Origin: Nitritalea halalkaliphila LW7
GTDB lineage: Bacteria > Bacteroidota > Bacteroidia > Cytophagales > Cyclobacteriaceae
Length of the DNA: 33,333 bases
Assembly: GCF_000265075.1 (NCBI RefSeq)
Contig: NZ_AJYA01000047.1
Span: 135 to 33,467, forward strand
Direction: 5' to 3'
Below the pieces are notes generated by a model. That model worked only from the letters and a program-made list of their open reading frames with translations. It ran no database searches and was not told the origin of the DNA. The stretch's first letter is position 1. The number at the start of each line of letters is the position of its first letter. The translations under genes and the position numbers were made by a program. Positions 17,535 through 25,917 of the stretch are shown here, piece after piece.

Positions 17535-17915
17535 GGGAGGCGGGAGTAATCGGGCGACTTGTTAGTAACTTACTTCGAGTAGTTATTTATCTTAAAAAGA
17601 TAAATTTTGATAACACAAAGGTACAAAGCATTTCCAATTACACAAAGAATTAATTATGTTTTTCTACAAAAAAAACATAATTTAAGACAATCCCTATTAA
17701 TTTTGTAGGGTTTTAACCTGTGCTTTTACTCGCTAAATGACACGAAGCAGGAGGCGAGTTCAGAGAGGCGCGGAAAACTGTATAGCGCCCTAATGAAAAA
17801 GAAAAAGCGGCTATCTGCCGCTTTTCTTTTCATTAGGTAAATAGGTTTGCGTTGATTTTGCCCGAGAGGGCGTCCCCCCCGGCCACTTCATTTCGTAGTG
17901 AAGCATGCTAAATCC
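17535..17915. other. gene-free convergent intergenic region
   Basis: A 381-base gap between convergent genes. It contains an AT-rich inverted repeat, AATTATGTTTTT (17652-17663) with AAAAACATAATT (17671-17682), a short CCCTA/TAGGG repeat (about 17692-17710) and a strong terminator hairpin at 17791. No open frame here looks real. Confidence 0.55.
17791..17835. terminator. bidirectional terminator hairpin
   Basis: Near-perfect inverted repeat: a left arm from TAATGAAAAA to GCGGC (17791-17811) and a right arm GCCGCTTTTCTTTTCATTA (17817-17835), with a 5-base loop. A-rich and T-rich flanks in both directions fit termination of the TlpA-like gene and of the convergent PUL operon. Confidence 0.75.
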
Positions 17916-19043
17916 TTATGAGGTGCGCTGAAAAACACGCACATAATCTACGACCATCTGCTGTGGAAAGCGCGTACTGCCATCCGGATTCCCAGGCCAG
18001 TTTCCGCCCACTGCCACGTTAAAGAGGAAGAAGAAAGAACGGCGGAATTCGTCCAGTTCGGCGGGGCTGGTGTCAATGACGAAAAACTGTACATCGTCCA
18101 GCAACCAAGTGATTTTCTCTTCTTCCCAAATGATGGAGAAGACGTGAAAGTTATCGTTAAAGATGCCTTCCTCTAAGGTGGTGAAGCCCCCAAAGTTCGC
18201 CCAGCTGCCGTTATTATCCCAATGCAAGGTACCGTGCACCCGGTTATCACGTCCGAAGGCACTTCCCCCTACCATTTCCATGATATCGATCTCCCCACAG
18301 CGCGGCCAGCCCACTTCCGTGATGTTATCGCCCAGCATCCAGAGCGCCGGCCAAATGCCCTGTCCTTTCGGAAGGGCTGCGCGGATGTCGATGCGTCCAT
18401 ACTGAAACGATTGGCGGCCTTGTGTTTTGATGCGCGAAGAGGTAAATTCTCGTCCGCCAGCCGCTTCACGACGGGCCTGAATGACCAGATAGCCATTCTC
18501 CACACGTACATTTTCTCTGCGGTACCACTGCAGCTCGTTGTTTCCCCATCCACAGAGATTCGGGCAGCCATCTCCAAGGTCAAAGACCCAATCCGAGGAG
18601 AGGCTAGTGCCTGTGAACTCATCACGCCAGACCAGGGAATATCCTGCATAACTTTCGGGGCTCACATAGCCCGTTTCCGGAATAAAGAGCCCGAAGACGG
18701 AGGGAGCGATGCTCACCTCCTCTTCTGCTACGATAAAATCAGCCTCCGTCGTATGAGCTTGTACGCGAATCGTGAAGTTGCCAGGCTCGGAATAGGTAAA
18801 TCGGGCCTCAGTACCACTCACCCGCTGAGGCAGTTCTCCTGGTGTGCCGAAGCTCACTCGGAAGAAGTTGGCATTCGTAGCCGAGAAACTGACGACCACC
18901 TCTCCGCGCGCCTCCGTGCGGACACTGACCTCTAAATTCGAGGGCAGCACCAGCTGCTGGTCCACCTCCGACTGGGTACACGCCTGTGCCACAGTTAAGA
19001 AAAGAACGACGTATAGGGATGAAATAAAGCGTATCATAAGCAT
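17916..19043 (-). CDS. GH16 endo-beta-1,3-glucanase (laminarinase-like) lipoprotein
   Basis: Cleaves beta-1,3 (or mixed-linkage) glucans, probably at the cell surface. The lipobox ends VAQAC (Cys22). An Ig/PKD-like beta domain (about 33-112) precedes the GH16 domain (about 135-373). The catalytic motif is GEIDIMEMVG with nucleophile E251, D253 and acid/base E256; the extra Met in ExDxME is the laminarinase form. Supporting stretches are GNNELQWYRRENV, KGQGIWPALWMLG and GGNWPGNPDGSTRFPQQM. It is the last gene of the SusC-SusD-PKD-GH16 operon, 3 bases after its upstream neighbour. The frame is intact. The family is certain; the exact substrate is from motif and context. Confidence 0.93.
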   Translation of the reverse strand: MLMIRFISSLYVVLFLTVAQACTQSEVDQQLVLPSNLEVSVRTEARGEVVVSFSATNANFFRVSFGTPGELPQRVSGTEARFTYSEPGNFTIRVQAHTTEADFIVAEEEVSIAPSVFGLFIPETGYVSPESYAGYSLVWRDEFTGTSLSSDWVFDLGDGCPNLCGWGNNELQWYRRENVRVENGYLVIQARREAAGGREFTSSRIKTQGRQSFQYGRIDIRAALPKGQGIWPALWMLGDNITEVGWPRCGEIDIMEMVGGSAFGRDNRVHGTLHWDNNGSWANFGGFTTLEEGIFNDNFHVFSIIWEEEKITWLLDDVQFFVIDTSPAELDEFRRSFFFLFNVAVGGNWPGNPDGSTRFPQQMVVDYVRVFQRTS

Positions 19044-19046
19044 GTT

Positions 19047-20190
19047 TTAATCATTTGGAATGAGTCGGAAGGTCCACCAGACGCTTCCATTATCGGTAAT
19101 ATCCAGGGTCAGCGTGAGTGCACGCGTACTCGGATTATAGTCTAAAACGGTATACGTTACCGCCGCATTTTCACGCGGAGGACCTTCACTGTATTCCCCT
19201 CCATTAAAGGCTTTCGGAAGGGCGATAAAAGCTCCTGTCCCGCGCACCGTGATTTTCGCTGGGGTATTTCCAGAGGCTGGGGTAAAGGTGTACTGATGGG
19301 TGCCTGAAGCCCAAGCGGCCCCCGGGTGCCGGCTAAGTTAGACTCTGGCTGACAGCCGCCTCCGAAAATTCCCATGTAATCCTCGGCATAAATATCCCCG
19401 TTCGCATTATAACGATAAGTGCCATCAGCCTGAAAGATAAACGCATCATTCCACAAACAAGGTCTGTCACCGGAAATATTTAATCCGTTAGGGAAAAAAG
19501 AGTCTGATCCGGGGGCTGGTCCTACACCGAAAGCCCCTACCGCTGGTTCTAAACTCCAGGACTGCGTTCCTGATCCGATCAAATCCTGTAGCGTAAAGGC
19601 TCCTGGCGCTGGCTCCTGTGGTCCTGTAGCCTCCTCCGAGGTCGGGATAAGCACGAAGTTCCAAAATAAGCTGCCATCTGTAGAGATATCGATCGATAAA
19701 CTAAGCGCCCGCGTTTCTGGATCATAGCCGATCACATCATAGGTAACCGATTCATCTGCACGAGGTGGCGCCGCAGCGTATTCGCCCCCATTAAAGGCTT
19801 TCGGAAGGGCGATAAAGGCACCCGTTCCACGCACCGTAAGCTTCGGAAATTCCGTCGCAGTGCCTGGCGTGAAGGTAAAAGCATGTGTACCAGAACCCCA
19901 AGCAGCCGCCGCAGTACCGGATAGAAGCTCCTCGGAAACACAACCTTGAGCACCTAAGCCCATATAATCCTCCGCGAAAATATCCCCTTGGGCATTATAG
20001 GTAAACACACCATCCCGTCCGAAGGTAAACTTATCGTTCCATAAACACGGTCGGTCCCCAGAGATGTCAGTACCATTCGGGAAGAAAGCCTCACTTCCAC
20101 GCGCAGGCCCCACACCGAAGGAGCCTGCCCCTGGTCGAAGCATCCATGTACGCTTCCCGGGACCTACTAAATCATTCAGTGTAAAGGCTA
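19047..20190. repeat. two tandem about 590-bp coding repeats in the PKD lipoprotein gene
   Basis: Two successive domain-encoding units (about 19047-19600 and 19650-20190) share high protein identity and long near-identical DNA stretches, for example CATTAAAGGCTTTCGGAAGG at about 19202 and 19790. Recent tandem duplication of a binding module is likely. Confidence 0.75.
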
Positions 20191-21109
20191 CATCGGGATT
20201 CTCCGGCTCTGGCTCCGGCTCCGGATCTGGAACCACTTGCAAGCCCGCCGGTATGAGGCGCACGTACCAAGCCAGGGATTCATTCGACTGATCCACGAAG
20301 CGCAGGAACATTTCATTTTCTTCCAAGCGGACGATCTGATAGGTTCTGCCTCCGGCAAAGTAGCCAATAAAGCCCGGTGAAGAAACACTTAAGACTGGGT
20401 TTCTTCCCTCTTCCTCCACGATGTTCCAGGTTAGGCCTCCCGGAGAAACGAATGGAGCCGATAAATCTCCCACTCCTGGGTCGAAGGCACCCGGAAACTG
20501 GCTCCCCTGAGCTGCATTTAAATACACCAAACCACCTGTATTCCAAATAAACTGGAAGTTTTCAAGCTTAAAGGTGTAGCGGGTATTGTACATGCCACTG
20601 CCTACTTTTTCATTCGGCTGTGCCTGATAAAATTCTGGAAAGTCGCCGTTTACGGAAGGGTTGGGGCCCACCCCAAAGTGCCCTACGCGGGTGGAATCGA
20701 TGACCCACGTTTTGCCCTCCGCGGCATCCAGACCACCTGTCAGTAGATTAAAAACTGGGCGGTCTAATAGGGTGGGATCAGTCTCGTCGATCACAATCTC
20801 ACGAGAGAAGGATTCGCTACCTCCCGCATTAAAGACAGTAAGCGTCACCGTGTAGGTACCTGCCAGTGGGTATAGCCCCGTCACGGTGCGGCCTTCTGCA
20901 GTGGCGCCATTTCCAAGGTCCCACTTCATCATGAAGAAGTCTCCTACGCCCGTAAACTGGATGATATTCGCGCTCTGCGCCGTAGGCTGGAAGTTGAAAT
21001 TCGCATCTTCCACACTGGGGGCCTCTGCCGTCAGGCGAAACTCCTCTGTACATGCCCAGCCCACGAGAAGTAGCAGGGCGAAATAAATATAATGAATTGA
21101 TTTTTTCAT
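19047..21109 (-). CDS. PKD-domain surface glycan-binding lipoprotein with repeated domains (frameshifted in this sequence)
   Basis: A probable surface glycan-binding protein of the PUL. The lipobox ends LLVGWAC (Cys20), followed by acidic residues as in surface-exported Bacteroidota lipoproteins. A PKD domain (about 35-110, KWDLGNGATAEGRTVTGLYPLAGTYTVTLTV) is followed by a diverged unit, an acidic Pro-Glu linker and two closely similar units of about 180 residues (each with SGDRPCLWND, AEDYMG and RGTGAFIALPKAFNGGEY). The frame breaks at the five-C run 19319-19323 in the last unit. Adding one G to the coding strand gives AAWASGTH, in line with the sister unit, and a 687-residue protein ending FRLIPND. 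It lies between susD and GH16 with gaps of 10 and 3 bases. The glycan-binding role is inferred from position. Confidence 0.8.
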
Positions 21110-21119
21110 GTTTACACGA

Positions 21120-22583
21120 TTAATAGCCTGGATTTTGTCTCCAATTTCCTCCTGCCAGATCGATTTCTACCTGCGGAATAGGAAATAACTCATGCTTACC
21201 GGGCACGAAGCCTGAATTCGTCCAGCAGCTCTGCCGGTACGTACCAGATCCCAAAAGCGGTAGCCTTCGCCAGATAATTCCAGGCGGCGTTCGCGGTAGA
21301 TATCCTCGAGAAGCTGCATGCCGGATGAAGCGATCGGTGCTACGCCTGCGCGCGCCCGCACCTCATTCACCAGAGCGCGGGCACGGCCATCATTTCCACT
21401 TTGGGCGAAGGCCTCCGCCGCCATCAGCAGCACATCAGCATAGCGAATGGCGCGGTAATTCTGCGGACTGGTCAAGTCGTCATCTGGAAGGCCCCGCTCA
21501 AAATCCCGCTTGATGTACTTATTATTAAAGTAGCCTGTATGACCCCCGCCTCCGATCGCGAAGCTGATGTCCTGGGGATTTGGCTGTGCGGCGATGAAGT
21601 TCTCTAAGTGCAGAATGGTCACCTCACGGCGTGGGTCATTCCCGAAGAAATCATAGAGCTCCTGGGTGGGTAGGTTATAACTGTTACCGTCGCCGTAGAA
21701 AGGCCCTACCCAATTACGAATCGCATGAAAACCTGGGGCTGGGTTACCTTGTAGACAGACGAGGCAACCGTAATCGCCCCCTTGAAGGCCTGAATGCTGG
21801 ATGGTGAAGACATCTTCGCTGCTGTTTTGATTGGCCACTAACCACATCGTTTCGATAGCTGGATCTAGCGCATACCCTGCCTGATTGGTGGTGATAAGCG
21901 CTTCCAGCACTTGGCAGTCTCAGCAAATTTGTTTTGGTAGAGGAGCACTTTGCCCTTTAGGGCCATGGCGGCCCCCTTCGTGATGCGTCCTACCGGCAGG
22001 TTAATCCAGGGGAGCACCTCAATGGCTCGGTCTAGGTCGCGCTCGATCTGTGCATACACTTCGGCCTGCGGTGTGCGATCCAGCTGCGTGACCTCGCTTA
22101 TGGAAATGCGGCGGTCTATGATCAATGGCATATCGCCGAAGTACATGGTGAGCGTGAAATAATAATAGGCGCGAATAAAGGAAATCTCCGCTAATAAGCG
22201 CTCCTTAGCAGGGAAATCCAGTCTATCCTGGTTTTCGAACACGAAATTCGCCCGCGTGATACCTGCATAATTGAAACGCATCACATCACGAAGCTCATTA
22301 TTTATCCCGCCGTGGTTCATATTTTGAATCTCGTGGAGACCTGCGTGTCGTTTACGCTCTCCCCTCCCGCTATGGAGTTATCGCTGGCGATCTCACCGAT
22401 CCACAGCTGCAGATAGTTGGTCTGCATCAGGTCATACACCCCGATGACGGCCCTCTGGAAATCCTCCTCTGTGTTAAAGAAATTTTCCGCATCCTGAGTA
22501 AATTCTGGCTCCAGGTCAAGCCACTGCTCGCAGGACTGTAAAAATAGTCCGAGCACAATTCCTAAGCTTAGTATCTTTTTCAT
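21120..22583 (-). CDS. SusD/RagB family lipoprotein (three frame breaks in this sequence)
   Basis: Outer-membrane lipoprotein that captures oligosaccharide for the SusC channel. The signal ends LFLQSC (Cys18), followed by EQWLDLEPE and FFNTEEDFQRAVIGVYDLMQ, typical of SusD. The coding region is split into three frames. Breaks lie at 22340 (CAGGTC, needing one G: DTQGLHEIQNMNHGGINNE), at 21910 (AAGTG, needing one G: ETAKVLEALI) and at 21222 (TGGAC, needing one G: GRAAGTNSGFVPGKHELFPIPQ). After repair the 488-residue protein ends GGNWRQNPGY, a classic SusD terminus. RAYYYFTLTMYFGDMPL and RYADVLLMAAEA are further family signatures. It starts 4 bases after the SusC stop. Confidence 0.88.
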
Positions 22584-22587
22584 TTGC

Positions 22588-25500
22588 TTAAAATCTAAAG
22601 TTAACGCCTCCCATTAGCACGCGCGCCTGCGGAAAAATCCCGTTATCCACTCCTGCGAAAAGTGGATTAGGCGCTCCCACATCCGGGTCAAAGCCCATGT
22701 AGCGGGTGAGGGTGATCAGGTTATTCGCAGCCACATAGACCCGTAAAGCGCGCACCCCTACTTTCCCGCTCACCGCCTCGGGGAGGGTGTAGCCGAGGGT
22801 GACATTGCGCAGGCGCGCAAAGGATCCGTCTTCCACGAAAAAGTCTGAGAAGACTGTATTTCGTGTGGGACCGGTCGTGAGACGCGGAAATTCATTCGTC
22901 GTCCCGGGACCCGTCCAGCGGTTGACGTTATAGGCCATTTGGTTCGCAAAAGGCTGCTGACGCTCATAATTTCGAATGATGTCCTGGCCGATCGCTGCAT
23001 AAATGTTCGCAGAAAAATCGAAGCCCTTAAAATCCATGGACAGGTTAAGTCCCATGATATAATCTGGTATCGGCGAACCTAAAAACGTCAGATCGGATTC
23101 GTCGCCGAAAGCAATGCGCCCATCCCCATTAACATCTACGAAGCGTAAATCTCCAGGCCGCGCACCGGGCTGGACCACCGGGCTGGCAGCGATCTCTTCT
23201 TGTGACTGCCAGATGCCATCGGTTTTAAACCCAACGAAATAGCCTATAGGGAAGCCTTCCTGGAAGCGGGTGGCGATGTTCCCTCCCACCCCAAAGGCTG
23301 CTCCAGGAATAAAGTCCAAGCCTTCCGGTACGCTGGTCACGCGATTCGTGAGAAAGGTAATGTTATAGTCCACTCGGAAATTCAAGCCGCTGCTGCGCTG
23401 CGTCGCCCAGCCGATTTCAAGCTCCAGACCGCGGTTCATCACATTACCGGCATTGATAACGGGAGGAAAACCACCTGGCCCATAGGAACCCAAAAGGGCG
23501 GAAACTGCCGGCTGGAACAAAAGATCACGGGTTTCCTTGATGAAGTAGTTGGCGGTGAAGTCCACATTGCGCAGCAAGGTAAAATCTAAGCCAAAATTCG
23601 TCTGGTAAGTCGTCTCCCAGCGCAGGTCAGGATTACTAAAAGTACCCACCGCAGCACCATTTACGATGAGATCATCAAACACGTACCGGGCGAGGCCATC
23701 CATCAAGCCGCGAAATCGAAAGAGGCCGATCTGATCATTCCCCGAGATCCCAAAGCTCGTTCTCAGCTTCAAAAAGTCGATGGGGCCGCCCGTGCCGAAG
23801 AAGCCTTCATCTGATATCACCCAAGCTCCAGAAACTGCCGGAAAATAGCCAAAGCGGTTATTTGGGCCGAAGTTAGAGGAACCATCGCGGCGGAGAATAG
23901 CGGAAAACATGTACCGACGCTTGTAATCGTACTCCCCACGAACGAAAGCAGAAAGCAGCCGCTGCCGCGCCCGGAAGGAGCCGGCATTATTTAAAAAACC
24001 TCCTGGCGCCTGGTTAGCAGAAATGGCCGCGAAGGCAGGATCATTATTGGGAATGTTAAAGCCGACCCCATTCAGTCCCATACTGCGGTTACCAAAATAA
24101 GAAACCCCGGCAGTGCCTTTTACCCGATGGAGCGCTGTAAGCTGCTGATCATAGTTTAGGAAAGCTTCTAAGTTGTAATCTAAAAAGGAATTACGGCTCT
24201 CGAATGCACTGGCACCTCGTTCGATTTGTATGCCACCGATATCTACGAGCACCGGATCCAGGTTCTCATTTCGCGCTGTGTTCGCGAACTTTCCGGGTCC
24301 ATACCACACGAGAGGATTAAAAACACGTGTATCTACGAGGGCGAAGTTATAGCCTGCACGTCCATTTAGGCTGAAATAATCATTGATTTTATACGCGACC
24401 TCCTCCTTACCTACGATTTTATTGACATAGGTTTCATTAAACGTATTTTCGATTTGCGCGAGCGGATTGATGATATCTTGCACATCCTCTAAGAAGGAAA
24501 ACCGGTCCCCGATACGTACCGGCTCCGTAGGATAGGCATTAATGGTGTTAAAAAGTACCGAACCGATTCCCCCCTGGGGAATGCCGCTGGCCTGCTCATG
24601 GGTGTAAAGTAGCACACTGGTGAGCGTCACCTTTGGCGCTAGCGCCGTGGTAAAGTTAAGGCGAGCATTGTACCGCTCGAAATTAGAGCGTGGGCCACCG
24701 ACGATTCCTTGTTGCCCGAAATAGGAGCCCCCGATGGAGTAGGAGGTCTTTTCGCTCCCACCTGTGATGGTGAGGTTATACTCCTCGATGGGGGCTGTTT
24801 GGAAAACTTCTGCCTGCCAGTCTGTCCCGCGTCCTAACTGCGTGTTCGCGAAGGGTCTGGGTAAGCCGCCAGCGGCAAAGGCTTCGTTCTTTAAAATCGC
24901 ATATTCTGTGGCATTCAGGAGGTTGAGCTTGCGCTCTGCCTCTTGCACCCCTCTCCAAGCTGAAAAGTCCACGGAGGCACGTGTATTCTTACTGCCTTTT
25001 TTCGTTTCGATCAGGATGACGCCATTCGCTGCGCGCACACCATAAATTCCCGCAGTACCATCTTTCAGCACATTTACGGACTCGATGTCATTTGGATTCA
25101 GGGAGTTAAGTCCTGCCGCATCGAAGATGATTCCATCTACTAAAATCAGGGGGTCATTATCTCCAAAGGTACTAAGTCCACGAATACGAATGTTGGACGT
25201 GGCCCCAGGTGCGCCAGAGTTCGTCGTGATGGTAACCCCTGCGATTTTACCCTGCAGCGCTTGATCCACTCGGGGCATATTCATCGCGGTGATGGACTCC
25301 CCATCTACCTGTGAGATAGCTCCTGTAAGTTCCTTTTTCGTGGAGGTACCGTAACCCACCACCACGACCTCATTTAAAGACGTCAGCTCATCCGCTAGGG
25401 TGATGCGCAGCTGCGTTTGGCTGCCGATAGTAATCACCTGACTGGTAAAGCCGATGAAGCTGACTTGCAAACGATCGCCTTCGACCGCGGAGATGGTGAA

Positions 25501-25668
25501 ATTTCCATCCAGATCCGAAACAGTACCTACACTGCTTCCGAGTTTTAAAATGCTCGCTCCCGGTATGGGATCGCCGCGATCATCTACGACACGACCACTG
25601 CGTGTGCTCTGTGCGAAGGCAAACAGACTCCAGCAGCAAAGCATGCTAAGTAATAGAAGTTTTCTCAT
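22588..25668 (-). CDS. SusC/RagA family TonB-linked outer-membrane transporter
   Basis: Imports oligosaccharide with its SusD lid. I chose ATG 25666-25668 because it starts a proper signal peptide (MRKLLLLSMLCC to FAFAQ, cleavage after residue 20); the frame extends upstream to 25722, but that extension is polar and unlikely. The 1026-residue protein has a carboxypeptidase-regulatory-like domain (about 24-95, PIPGASILKLG and SDLDGNF), the SusC hallmark EVVVVGYGTSTKKELTGAI (100-118), a plug with IRIRGLSTFGDNDPLILVDG and KDGTAGIYGVRAANGVILIETKKG, and a large barrel. It is the first gene of the four-gene PUL. Two 12-bp direct repeats upstream may bind the divergent regulator. The frame is intact. 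Confidence 0.96.
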   Translation of the reverse strand: MRKLLLLSMLCCWSLFAFAQSTRSGRVVDDRGDPIPGASILKLGSSVGTVSDLDGNFTISAVEGDRLQVSFIGFTSQVITIGSQTQLRITLADELTSLNEVVVVGYGTSTKKELTGAISQVDGESITAMNMPRVDQALQGKIAGVTITTNSGAPGATSNIRIRGLSTFGDNDPLILVDGIIFDAAGLNSLNPNDIESVNVLKDGTAGIYGVRAANGVILIETKKGSKNTRASVDFSAWRGVQEAERKLNLLNATEYAILKNEAFAAGGLPRPFANTQLGRGTDWQAEVFQTAPIEEYNLTITGGSEKTSYSIGGSYFGQQGIVGGPRSNFERYNARLNFTTALAPKVTLTSVLLYTHEQASGIPQGGIGSVLFNTINAYPTEPVRIGDRFSFLEDVQDIINPLAQIENTFNETYVNKIVGKEEVAYKINDYFSLNGRAGYNFALVDTRVFNPLVWYGPGKFANTARNENLDPVLVDIGGIQIERGASAFESRNSFLDYNLEAFLNYDQQLTALHRVKGTAGVSYFGNRSMGLNGVGFNIPNNDPAFAAISANQAPGGFLNNAGSFRARQRLLSAFVRGEYDYKRRYMFSAILRRDGSSNFGPNNRFGYFPAVSGAWVISDEGFFGTGGPIDFLKLRTSFGISGNDQIGLFRFRGLMDGLARYVFDDLIVNGAAVGTFSNPDLRWETTYQTNFGLDFTLLRNVDFTANYFIKETRDLLFQPAVSALLGSYGPGGFPPVINAGNVMNRGLELEIGWATQRSSGLNFRVDYNITFLTNRVTSVPEGLDFIPGAAFGVGGNIATRFQEGFPIGYFVGFKTDGIWQSQEEIAASPVVQPGARPGDLRFVDVNGDGRIAFGDESDLTFLGSPIPDYIMGLNLSMDFKGFDFSANIYAAIGQDIIRNYERQQPFANQMAYNVNRWTGPGTTNEFPRLTTGPTRNTVFSDFFVEDGSFARLRNVTLGYTLPEAVSGKVGVRALRVYVAANNLITLTRYMGFDPDVGAPNPLFAGVDNGIFPQARVLMGGVNFRF

Positions 25669-25737
25669 GGGTTTTGGATTTATTGCCGAGACGAATGAGC
25701 GCATTCTCCTGCGTAAAGCCAAAAAAAGGGATGCGCT

Positions 25738-25782
25738 AAAACTACATCAGCGCGGTTTTCGGACTTTCTCAAAACTACATCA
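25738..25782. promoter_or_regulatory. 12-bp direct repeats in the susC/regulator intergenic region
   Basis: AAAACTACATCA occurs at 25738-25749 and again at 25771-25782, a 33-bp spacing or about three helix turns. Toward susC these read TGATGTAGTTTT. An imperfect inverted repeat, AAAAACTTG (25792-25800) with CAAGCTTTTT (25817-25826), lies next to them. This is a plausible binding site for the SusR-like regulator encoded divergently. No full promoter consensus was found for either gene here. Confidence 0.5.
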
Positions 25783-25917
25783 AACACCTAGAAAAACTTG
25801 ATTTTTAGCCTGAAAACAAGCTTTTTCAATTGCTGAGGAAGAAGGTTCCGCTCATGGCTTTTATACATCCTATTTTCTCATTATCTTCGGTGATACATCC
25901 AAACAAAAGCGATCGAA

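Noticed and set aside
18222..18935. 237-residue plus-strand frame opposite GH16
   Set aside because: It lies wholly inside the GH16 gene, whose catalytic motif is intact; no recognisable domain in the antisense frame.
21865..22320. SusD split into three separate small genes
   Set aside because: The pieces follow each other in the SusD fold order and join into a normal 488-residue protein with three one-base corrections.
25668..25722. Longer SusC start at 25722
   Set aside because: The extra 18 residues are polar and would bury the signal peptide; ATG at 25668 gives a standard signal sequence.
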